The position numbers and the translations under genes were made by a program. From positions 1,472 to 7,273 of the forward strand of contig MEYI01000016.1 in NCBI GenBank assembly GCA_001773975.1: a stretch of 5,802 nt of DNA, given 5' to 3'. This document shows, piece after piece, positions 1 through 5,770 of this stretch; position 1 is the stretch's first letter; each line of letters starts with the position of its first letter. Origin of the DNA: Candidatus Azambacteria bacterium RBG_16_47_10. Its GTDB lineage: Bacteria > Patescibacteriota > Minisyncoccia > GWC2-36-17 > WO2-46-25. Below the pieces are notes generated by a model, which saw only the letters and a program-made list of their open reading frames with translations, did not search any database and was not told the DNA's origin.

Positions 1-473
1 ATCTTACTTAAAATATAGTCTCTCGTCTCCTTCGGAGTCTGGTCTGAATTATCTATGACCTCACCAAACGCTGGAGCGTGCATCCCTATATCATAGTGAT
101 GCTGGATTCTTGATCTCTCCCAATCGTCGAGCTCCCGAGATCCGCGATTAGTTAACGCTTTTTCTAGCTTTGGAGCGAGTGTAAAGACAAATATCTTTGT
201 CTTTACACCAGCGAGCTGTTCAAGTATATAGTCATGATTTTTCTGAGATAATGGGTACGGAATGATGACATTCAAACCCCTATTGGCGAAATTCTTAATC
301 ACGGACACCGCATTTTCGAGATTGGTGGGAACCGCCTGATCTATAGGCATCCAAGCAATCATCTCTCGGAGTGCATCAATTTCCACAAGCGCTGTGTTTG
401 GCAACTCTTTTACCAAGAGTTTCGCTACTGTGCTTTTGCCCGCATTGATTGAGCCGTTTAGGAAAATGATCAT
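1..473 (-). CDS. P-loop nucleotide-binding kinase-like protein, C-terminus cut by window edge
   Basis: The frame opens at ATG (471-473) and runs for 157 codons off the left edge with no stop, so the protein is partial. The N-terminus reads MIIFLNGSINAGKSTVAKLL: a first beta strand and a Walker A motif (GSINAGKST, residues 7-15). An acidic segment follows (VEIDALREM, about residues 31-39), as in the substrate-binding part of small-molecule kinases. Near residues 109-135 an Arg-rich stretch (KALTNRGSRELDDWERSR) resembles the LID of shikimate, gluconate or chloramphenicol-phosphotransferase-like kinases. The last visible residues (DNSDQTPKETRDYILSKI) look like the usual C-terminal strand and helix, so little is probably missing. 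In-frame stops TAG TAA lie just upstream, so this ATG is the only start. It begins 32 bases after the ATP-grasp gene and is probably the last visible gene of that operon. The substrate is unknown; phosphorylation of a small molecule is an inference from the fold. Confidence 0.85.
   Translation of the reverse strand, partial: MIIFLNGSINAGKSTVAKLLVKELPNTALVEIDALREMIAWMPIDQAVPTNLENAVSVIKNFANRGLNVIIPYPLSQKNHDYILEQLAGVKTKIFVFTLAPKLEKALTNRGSRELDDWERSRIQHHYDIGMHAPAFGEVIDNSDQTPKETRDYILSK
179..208. repeat. 13-bp perfect inverted repeat inside the kinase gene
   Basis: Bases 179-191 (gtgtaaagacaaa) and 196-208 (tttgtctttacac) are exact reverse complements around a 4-base loop. It lies wholly inside the kinase coding frame. 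There is no T-run directly after it on either strand, so it is not a standard terminator. Confidence 0.85.
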
Positions 474-505
474 TTGGTGATTTTACTATTTTCTGTCGCT
501 TAAAA

Positions 506-1450
506 CTATGTTTCGTTTTTTTGTAAAGAATGTTGCATTAACCGCACAAAGAACTTATTCTCATCCACACCAGCCGCCTTTGCCATGAGTGGAAGTAGAC
601 TTGTTTCCAAAAGACCAGGATTGGTGTTTACTTCTAAGATATATAGTTTTCCGGTTTTTTCCTCATAAATCATATCTGTTCGAGAAAACGAATCACAATG
701 AAATACCGAGTGTAGATCACGGGCAATCTGTTGTACCTCATCATACACTTTCTGTTCAACATTTGCGGGCACAATATTTTCTTTAAGACCCTTGGTAAAC
801 TTTACTTTTTGGCTTTGGTATTTCTCTTCTTTTAATTTTATCTCAACGACCGGCAATAACTCATCTATGGCATCTACATACCCAGCAGATAACTCCCTCC
901 CTTGTATAAACTGTTCAAAAAAATAGTATCCTCCATCTATTAAGAACCTATACTTCGCAACGAAATCAGACAACTCCTCACTGTCTTTGATAAAGATAAT
1001 ATTTTCGCTCGCGGCTCCGTTAACGGGTTTTGCTAAAAGTGGATAGGCAATCTTTTTCTCTATATTATCTATTAAAATGTCATCAGGATTGTTCGCATTT
1101 GGTTCGTACCAAAATAATGGCGTAAGATATTTGTGCTTCCTAAATAACATTTTAGACACGACCTTATTCATCATGAGAGAGCACGCATACTGACTGTTTC
1201 CAACAAAAGCGATTCCCTTATCATCGAGAATACCTGACATCACGCCGCCATCTCCAATTTCTCCATAATGAACATTGAATACTATATCGCAGCTCACCTT
1301 ATCACTCATAATATCATCAAGCGATAAATCAATTGTTCTTATGCCATATGTGTCAAAAACGTTTTTAATATGTATGCTAGCGAGGATAGACGGATTATAA
1401 TCAAGATTTGTGATAATTCCGACAAGCAGTTGTTTGTATTCTTCTTTCAT
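506..1450 (-). CDS. Divergent D-Ala--D-Ala ligase-like ATP-grasp enzyme
   Basis: This 314-residue protein has Ddl architecture: an N-terminal preATP-grasp domain, then an ATP-grasp domain. FNVHYGEIGDGGVMSGIL (58-75) matches the Ddl HGxxGEDGxxQGLL segment. KPVNGAASENI (141-151) holds the ATP-binding lysine and small loop, EQFIQGRE (179-186) is the adenine-binding strand, and SRTDM (256-260) and LEVNTNPG (272-279) give the catalytic Arg and the Mg-binding Glu/Asn. It should activate a carboxylate with ATP and couple it to an amine. The Ddl GGxSxEHxVS motif that binds the first D-Ala is absent (TNLDYNPSILASIHI instead). The omega loop has Lys217-Phe218 where Ddl has Lys-Tyr, and Ddl Ser281 (E. 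coli DdlB numbering) aligns with Glu282. It is therefore a paralogue with other substrates, not a second housekeeping Ddl. Its ATG overlaps the methyltransferase stop (ATGA), implying translational coupling. Confidence 0.88.
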   Translation of the reverse strand: MKEEYKQLLVGIITNLDYNPSILASIHIKNVFDTYGIRTIDLSLDDIMSDKVSCDIVFNVHYGEIGDGGVMSGILDDKGIAFVGNSQYACSLMMNKVVSKMLFRKHKYLTPLFWYEPNANNPDDILIDNIEKKIAYPLLAKPVNGAASENIIFIKDSEELSDFVAKYRFLIDGGYYFFEQFIQGRELSAGYVDAIDELLPVVEIKLKEEKYQSQKVKFTKGLKENIVPANVEQKVYDEVQQIARDLHSVFHCDSFSRTDMIYEEKTGKLYILEVNTNPGLLETSLLPLMAKAAGVDENKFFVRLMQHSLQKNET

Positions 1451-2211
1451 ATTTTTTTCAATCTCATAATAATTGTTGGGTATTCCTCTATTGCACCCCT
1501 GTTATCTAAAATTTCCTTGTACATAAAATTATCAAAAGCTACATCGGCCAAGAAGCCTGACTCTCTGATTAGACCCATAAAAGATTCATAAGAACCGTAA
1601 CTGTTCCAATCTTGAACATTGGCAAAATTAAGAGGAGTTGAAAGTATTAATATCCCACTCTTTTTTAGGAGGTTATAGGTAGAGTCCAAAACATTTTTGA
1701 TATCAGATACCCTGTCGATAATATTAACTGCCGTTATGATGTCGAAGTCTTCTTTTGCTGTTTTTATATAAAACTCGTCTAGCCCAAGGTGGTGGAATTG
1801 TAGATTCCCTATTTTTTCTCCTTTTATTTTCAATTTTCCAAACCCAACCCTACTCATATCAAAAACGATGTCATCCTGCATAAAATGGAGACGACAAGCC
1901 ATGTCTATCATCAACCTAGCGTTGTCAATACCAACCACTCCAGACTTATTAAAAAACTTTGCATAGTCAGCGGAAGTCCTCCCGGCTCCACAACCGATGT
2001 CAAGAATTTTGTAGTTTCCGTTTCGTTCAAAGTAGGTAAAGCCTAATTCGTTGATAGTTCGATATAGCCCCTCGGAATATCCAATTCCATTTTTATAGCC
2101 ATACGCCCAAAGGGCTGTATATTTATCAATAAAAAATGGATTTTCATATTTCTCAGGGTATAGTAAAGATCCGCCACCCTCTTGGTCGCTTGTTTTATTC
2201 CTCATATTCAT
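1447..2211 (-). CDS. Class I SAM-dependent methyltransferase
   Basis: This 254-residue protein has a Rossmann methyltransferase core. Motif I is ILDIGCGAGRTS (69-80), the acidic residue binding the SAM ribose is Asp96 in GVVGIDNA, and motif IV-like FDIITAVNIIDRVSD (156-170) leads into the LLKKSGILILSTP strand (181-193). The substrate is not evident. The C-terminal part (DNFMYKEILDN then TIIMRLKK) and the region after motif I loosely recall mercaptohistidine-type N-methyltransferases, but this is a memory-based resemblance only. The start overlaps the end of the SHMT-like gene by 17 bases, and the stop overlaps the next start as ATGA, so it is made together with both. A second ATG two codons in (2205) is an equally possible start. 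Inference: it methylates an amino acid or a product of the adjacent PLP and ligase enzymes. Confidence 0.9.
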   Translation of the reverse strand: MNMRNKTSDQEGGGSLLYPEKYENPFFIDKYTALWAYGYKNGIGYSEGLYRTINELGFTYFERNGNYKILDIGCGAGRTSADYAKFFNKSGVVGIDNARLMIDMACRLHFMQDDIVFDMSRVGFGKLKIKGEKIGNLQFHHLGLDEFYIKTAKEDFDIITAVNIIDRVSDIKNVLDSTYNLLKKSGILILSTPLNFANVQDWNSYGSYESFMGLIRESGFLADVAFDNFMYKEILDNRGAIEEYPTIIMRLKKI

Positions 2212-3391
2212 TCTCTTGGTAAGAGTATTGGATTTTCTTAAGACGCTTTCTAAAAGTTATCACATCATTTTTAATGTTGTCTGTATTTTCTTTATCTAGA
2301 AGCACTCTTTTGAAAAATGAAGCGATTTCACCCATATCACTTTCCTTAGCACCAAGCCTAGTCATCTCGGGTGTTCCGACTCTTAAGCCGCTTGGTTTCA
2401 AAAAAGAGGAGTCTCCCGGGAGTAAGTTTCTATTCACAATAATATTCGCAGATTCAAGCAGTTTTTCTGCGTCCGGAGCTGAGATTACAGGAGAAATATC
2501 AATAAGTAACATGTGTGTGTCGGTGTATCCCCTGCTTTTTGCAAGAACATTGAACCCTAAATCTGACAAACTTACCGCTAACGCCTTTGCGTTTTTTAAG
2601 ACTTGATCAATATAACTTTTTCCGAAAATTTTCATTTCTTCCATTACAAGAACGCTGGCCACGGTTTCGTGCAAGTGATGTCCAGAAAGAAATCCAGGAA
2701 AAGTAGTTTTCTTGATCTTATTAGAGAGATTTGCTCTAGATAAAATGAAAGCATGTTGCGGCCCTGGTATTGTTTTACAAACCGTCATGGTTACAATATC
2801 GGCGCCATCATCAAATGGGTTAGGAAAATCACCCGTAGTTATTAATCCTGCTACATGCGCCGCATCAAATAAAACAATAGCCCCTATTTCTTTGCAAACT
2901 TTTGAAAGCTCTTTCACTGGCTGACTAAATAATAAGACTGACCCTCCCAGGACGAGTATCTTGGGTTTCTCTCTCCGTATAATCTCAATTGATTTATCTA
3001 TATCTATAGCCAAATCGTCATTGTTAAACGGTAATTCAATAACCCGCAATCCAAAAACATTTTTAGGGGCATATCCAGCCATACTAATATGGGCTCCTGA
3101 TGATATTGATATGGATGCAATAGTATCGCCAGGTTTTGTAAAGGCACTGAAAACAATCATATTGGCCATTGACCCTGAAATCGGACGAATATCTGCAAAC
3201 TCTGCTTTAAAAATATCGCACACCAAATCCATGCCGTATTTTTCTATCTGGTCATAGTATTGACTTCCAGGGAAAACTCTTTCGCTGATCCATCCTTCAG
3301 CCACTCGATTGCCGAAATCAGATTTCATCACATTATTTATCAATGGACTTAATCTATTTTCACTCGCAATCAAATTAACTGTCTCATCCAT
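2195..3391 (-). CDS. Divergent serine hydroxymethyltransferase (GlyA)-fold PLP enzyme
   Basis: A fold-type I PLP enzyme of the SHMT family, 398 residues from the first ATG. The family signature NLIASENRLSP is at 6-16. SGAHISMAG (98-106) holds the His that stacks on PLP, LFDAAHVAGL (174-183) gives Asp176 and His179, the Schiff-base lysine is Lys206 in MTVCKTIPGP, and GLRVGTPEMT (335-344) holds the carboxylate-binding Arg337. Canonical SHMT makes glycine and methylene-tetrahydrofolate from serine. Here several marked residues differ: NRYAEG is NRVAEG, the KRYYxG tyrosines are Val39 and Phe40, and the THK before PLP is VCK. A different reaction, such as aldolase, transaldolase, racemase-like or alpha-methylserine chemistry, is likely but inferred. 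SHMT homologues usually begin about 20 residues earlier, and the frame is open and family-like back to about 3454, so the true start is probably upstream. It follows ddl and overlaps the methyltransferase. Confidence 0.88.
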   Translation of the reverse strand: MDETVNLIASENRLSPLINNVMKSDFGNRVAEGWISERVFPGSQYYDQIEKYGMDLVCDIFKAEFADIRPISGSMANMIVFSAFTKPGDTIASISISSGAHISMAGYAPKNVFGLRVIELPFNNDDLAIDIDKSIEIIRREKPKILVLGGSVLLFSQPVKELSKVCKEIGAIVLFDAAHVAGLITTGDFPNPFDDGADIVTMTVCKTIPGPQHAFILSRANLSNKIKKTTFPGFLSGHHLHETVASVLVMEEMKIFGKSYIDQVLKNAKALAVSLSDLGFNVLAKSRGYTDTHMLLIDISPVISAPDAEKLLESANIIVNRNLLPGDSSFLKPSGLRVGTPEMTRLGAKESDMGEIASFFKRVLLDKENTDNIKNDVITFRKRLKKIQYSYQENEYEE

Positions 3392-3454
3392 CCAATCATC
3401 ATGATTCTTAACGAGTTTGAGTAATTTGAAAAAGTTGTTTTCGTTTGTTTGTAT
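3392..3454 (-). other. Probable N-terminal coding extension of the SHMT-like gene without a standard start codon
   Basis: Read in the frame of the SHMT-like gene, this stretch has no stop. It encodes FFKLLKLVKNHDDW directly before MDETVNLIASEN, matching the helix that precedes the NLIASEN signature in archaeal-type SHMTs (pattern LVKxHxxWR...INLIASEN). It contains no ATG, GTG or TTG. At its upstream end are two ATA codons (3457-3455 and 3454-3452) overlapping the ddl TAA, as in the common TAATG stop-start overlap but with ATA. A start at 3454 would give 419 residues, a normal SHMT length. Confidence 0.6.
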
Positions 3455-4563
3455 TATCGTGTAGTTATAAGCTTTTTTTCTTTGTTAAAACGCTCAATCG
3501 CTAATTCAATAAGCTTGTCAATCAACTTTGTATAGGACATATCGCTAGCCTCCCACAGTTTTGGATACATACTAATAGATGTAAACCCAGGAATAGTATT
3601 TATTTCATTTACTATCAAAGTACCGTCTGTTTTTAGGAAAAAATCAACCCGACCCATCCCTTCACAGCACAACGTTTTAAATACTTTGACGGCCATGTCT
3701 TGTGCAGTCTTGATTTGTTTTTTATCTAACGGAGCAGGAATAAGTAATTCGGCGCCATGCTCGTCAAGATATTTTGCATCATATGAGTAAAAAGAGTGAT
3801 GGGTTTTATTAGTCACGACCTCGCCGGGCAAAGATGCAATTGGATGCTCATTACCTAGTACTGAACATTCAATTTCTCTGCCCTCAATATTTTCTTCGAT
3901 TATGATTTTGTTGTCGTATGTAAAAGATTCTTCTATTGCTACCTTATATTCTTTGCTATTTTTTACTCGATTTACGCCAACAGAAGATCCTAGATTAGCT
4001 GGTTTGATGTAGAATGGCAAACCTAAAGTTTTTTTGATATATGCAAAGGATGGTATTTTCTCATGCACAGCAAGAGTAATAAATTTACCAATCGGTAAAC
4101 CGGCATCGCGAAGCAATCTTTTCATTACGTCTTTGTCCATCCCGACCGCACTACCCAAAACGCCGGCACCAACAAATGGGACGCCGACCAGCTTCAATAA
4201 ACCCTGCATGGAACCATCTTCTCCATATGGGCCGTGTAGCACAGGAAACACTACATCAAATGATGTCTTCTTGGTTTCTGCTTCAGACAAAGAAAAGCTA
4301 GCTTTTGCTGGTATCAAAGCTATATCAGCTTGGTTTTCTTGCCTAGCAAGCTCTTTTTTTATTTTCGGTTCTTGTAAAAGAAAGTTATCCGGCATCGGTA
4401 ACCAGTGTCCGGCCTTAGTAACACCAATAACCGTTATCTCATATTTAGTTTTATCTAACGCCTGATATACATTTCTGGCAGACATTATGGAAACCTCGTG
4501 CTCGGCTGATTTTCCGCCGAACAAAATCGCGACACGAATTTTTTTATGCCTATTATTTTTCAT
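3454..4563 (-). CDS. ddl: D-alanine--D-alanine ligase, DdlA type
   Basis: A cytoplasmic ATP-dependent ligase joining two D-alanines for the peptidoglycan stem peptide; 369 residues from the ATG chosen here. Motifs in order: FGGKSAEHEVS (15-25, Glu21 binds the first D-Ala amine), LHGPYGEDGSMQGLL (109-123), MDKDVMKRLLRDAGLP (142-157), YIKPANLGSSVGV (185-197), EENIEGREIECSVLG (223-237), the omega loop FYSYDAKYLDEHG (258-270), GRVDFF (304-309) and NEINTIPGFTS (319-329). Similarity to E. coli DdlA is high throughout. Lys264-Tyr265 match the Lys-Tyr pair that gives D-Ala specificity (Tyr216 of DdlB), and Ser329 matches Ser281, so it should make D-Ala-D-Ala, not the depsipeptide. A TTG start at 4584 would add seven residues not seen in the family, so ATG 4563 is preferred. 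It is the first gene after a terminator and heads the operon that includes the SHMT-like, methyltransferase and second ligase genes. Confidence 0.95.
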   Translation of the reverse strand: MKNNRHKKIRVAILFGGKSAEHEVSIMSARNVYQALDKTKYEITVIGVTKAGHWLPMPDNFLLQEPKIKKELARQENQADIALIPAKASFSLSEAETKKTSFDVVFPVLHGPYGEDGSMQGLLKLVGVPFVGAGVLGSAVGMDKDVMKRLLRDAGLPIGKFITLAVHEKIPSFAYIKKTLGLPFYIKPANLGSSVGVNRVKNSKEYKVAIEESFTYDNKIIIEENIEGREIECSVLGNEHPIASLPGEVVTNKTHHSFYSYDAKYLDEHGAELLIPAPLDKKQIKTAQDMAVKVFKTLCCEGMGRVDFFLKTDGTLIVNEINTIPGFTSISMYPKLWEASDMSYTKLIDKLIELAIERFNKEKKLITTR

Positions 4564-4574
4564 AATATGGTTAC

Positions 4575-4583
4575 ATCGTAGCA
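4575..4583 (-). promoter_or_regulatory. Candidate extended -10 element for the ddl operon
   Basis: The 72 bases between the terminator and the ddl ATG are AT-rich on the minus strand and contain TGCTACGAT, which fits an extended -10 (TGn plus TAnnnT). No good -35 is visible at the right distance. Transcription from it would start only a few bases before the ATG, giving a nearly leaderless mRNA, consistent with the missing ribosome binding site. A TATTAT hexamer further upstream is an alternative -10. Confidence 0.3.
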
Positions 4584-4635
4584 AAAATCTGCAAAATAAT
4601 AAACGCTCCGTTCTCTCGTTGATTTATGCTTTCAT

Positions 4636-4677
4636 ATGATAAAAGAAAAGAGCGGTCGTATTTAGCGACCACTCTTT
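4636..4677 (-). terminator. Intrinsic terminator after the VanX-like gene
   Basis: On the minus strand AAAGAGTGGTCG (4677-4666) pairs with CGACCGCTCTTT (4658-4647) over 12 base pairs with one G-U wobble and a 7-base loop. The T-rich tail TCTTTTATC follows. It starts 21 bases after the VanX-like stop and separates that gene from the ddl operon. Confidence 0.85.
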
Positions 4678-4698
4678 GAAGAACAGAGAAGTATCTTT

Positions 4699-5331
4699 CT
4701 ACGGCTCGATGTATGAGTAACGTGCAGCGCCTCCTCTCACCAGGGCATCCATCTGATTCCCGTAGTTGAAGTGCCAGAACTCTGGCCCGTAACAACTGAA
4801 ACCAGCGCTTGCCATCGCAAGAATGAGCTTGGATCGATTACGGCAGATTTTTCTGTCATTGCCGGTAAACCTGCTTCTCCGCAGCTTGAGGTGATAGAAG
4901 GCGCCGGCGTTTTCCTCCATCCAGTCAAACGGCACACCGAGATTTGCCGCCGTCCCGTTTTCGAAGAGCCAAACATCAACCGAGCCGCCGGTAGTGTGCG
5001 GACTGGGCGCTTTTGGATCTTTTGATGGCCAACTCACAAAGGTGCGGTTTGCCTCGCGGATGACCGTTTGAGTTTCTGGCGGAAGACTCTCGAAATAGGC
5101 CTTGATGGAGGCAAAGTCGGTCAACCGCTCAAACTGCTCCTTCTGGTTAAACTTGCTGGCCGTAAATGCCCGCATGTAAAACCAGAAAAGATTCTCTTGA
5201 AGCTCCACGGAACGCCACCCGTCGTACACCTTGAGATCGAAACCAAACTGCTTCAACCATTCTCGAGCGTTGAGAACCATCTTGAGCACTTCTTCTCGCA
5301 AGTACATGCGCTCATCTTCCACGAGCTTCAT
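4699..5331 (-). CDS. VanX-like D-alanyl-D-alanine dipeptidase (M15D zinc peptidase)
   Basis: A zinc dipeptidase of the VanX/DdpX family, which cleaves free D-Ala-D-Ala; 210 residues from ATG. Visible motifs: VYDGWRS (35-41, Arg40 matching the transition-state Arg of DGYRP), SPHTTGGSVD (110-119) with zinc ligands His112 and Asp119, and EFWHF (184-188) with general base Glu184 and third zinc ligand His187. The H-x6-D and E-x2-H spacings are exact for VanX. The fold is complete from the helix before DGWR to the C-terminus, but the usual N-terminal segment (about 25-30 residues with the LRYATxDNFTG region) is missing or lies outside the frame. No signal peptide is seen, so cytoplasmic action is expected. 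G+C is about 53% over 4741-5340 against 37-40% around it, suggesting recent acquisition. Roles could be D-Ala-D-Ala recycling for carbon and nitrogen, or removal of D-Ala-D-Ala in glycopeptide resistance; the latter is not shown. Confidence 0.9.
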   Translation of the reverse strand: MKLVEDERMYLREEVLKMVLNAREWLKQFGFDLKVYDGWRSVELQENLFWFYMRAFTASKFNQKEQFERLTDFASIKAYFESLPPETQTVIREANRTFVSWPSKDPKAPSPHTTGGSVDVWLFENGTAANLGVPFDWMEENAGAFYHLKLRRSRFTGNDRKICRNRSKLILAMASAGFSCYGPEFWHFNYGNQMDALVRGGAARYSYIEP

Positions 5332-5373
5332 GACCCGAGAATAGAACGGAGAATAGGGTCGGCCACCATTATT
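5332..5373 (-). other. In-frame VanX-like coding remnant upstream of the first ATG
   Basis: Between the TAG at 5376-5374 and the VanX-like ATG, the same frame reads NNGGRPYSPFYSRV. This resembles the N-(F/I)-T-G-(R/K)-P/A segment that lies just before the first helix in VanX and DdpX. No ATG, GTG or TTG occurs in frame here. An ATG at 5369 lies in another frame and meets a TGA after 13 codons. The gene may have lost its N-terminus, use a non-standard start, or contain a frameshift or base-call error. Confidence 0.4.
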
Positions 5374-5751
5374 CTACCTTAAAATTTCCATTAGCTTATC
5401 GCGCAAATCTCTAAGGTCTTTATAGAGAATGTAATTGGTCGCAATGCCTTTCAGTGTACGGGAAATTTTGCTTTGTTCTTGGGATGCTACGATTATAGGT
5501 TTTCCTGATTGGAAAAAATAACCTGCTTCAATACCAACTCCAAAAGACTCATTCGATGCCTCTATGAGCAGAACATCATGTTGATCGAGCTTTTCCAAAG
5601 CTCTCTCCATCATTTCTTTTTCCTCCGCAATATATCCTTCATCGATAAATGCATACGGGGTATGTCCTGAAGCGCTAATTATATCTTTTAATTCTGATAT
5701 AATTTCCGGATTTTTATCTTTCTCGTATTTTATCGCGATATACACTTTCAT
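5374..5751 (-). CDS. Nucleoside 2-deoxyribosyltransferase-like protein
   Basis: A 125-residue protein from ATG 5751. It begins MKVYIAIKYEK, the first strand of the NDT/TIR-like Rossmann-type fold. HDVLLIEASNESFGVGIEAG (58-77) contains the acidic residues expected near the ribose (Glu64, Glu75), and SGKPIIV (82-88) is the next strand, in the order typical of the DUF4406/NDT superfamily. Classical members transfer deoxyribose between bases; others cleave nucleotides or N-glycosidic bonds, and the actual substrate here cannot be told. An ATG at 5787 would add 12 residues, but it lies inside the hairpin at 5771-5794 and those residues look unlike the family, so 5751 is preferred. The stop (TAG) is 42 bases before the VanX-like ATG and in the same frame. 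Both genes probably share one transcript ending at the 4636-4677 terminator. Confidence 0.78.
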   Translation of the reverse strand: MKVYIAIKYEKDKNPEIISELKDIISASGHTPYAFIDEGYIAEEKEMMERALEKLDQHDVLLIEASNESFGVGIEAGYFFQSGKPIIVASQEQSKISRTLKGIATNYILYKDLRDLRDKLMEILR

Positions 5752-5770
5752 AAAAATAAAATAAATCGTT

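Noticed and set aside
4034..4465. 143-codon plus-strand reading frame opposite ddl
   Set aside because: Antisense shadow of a gene with complete Ddl motifs; no promoter or ribosome site seen.
506..4563. A complete vancomycin-resistance operon
   Set aside because: The main ligase keeps the D-Ala-type Tyr, no VanH dehydrogenase, VanT racemase or VanR/VanS pair is visible, and the dipeptidase is on a separate transcript.
4561..4584. TTG start at 4584 for ddl
   Set aside because: The added residues MLRCNHI are not family-like and would overlap the candidate -10; ATG at 4563 leads directly into the first Ddl strand.
4571..4795. 74-codon minus-strand reading frame across the terminator and the end of the VanX-like gene
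   Set aside because: It runs through the terminator stem, overlaps the dipeptidase in another frame and has no recognisable domain.
5068..5382. 104-codon plus-strand reading frame opposite the VanX-like gene
   Set aside because: It is a shadow of the dipeptidase, whose zinc and catalytic residues are intact on the other strand.
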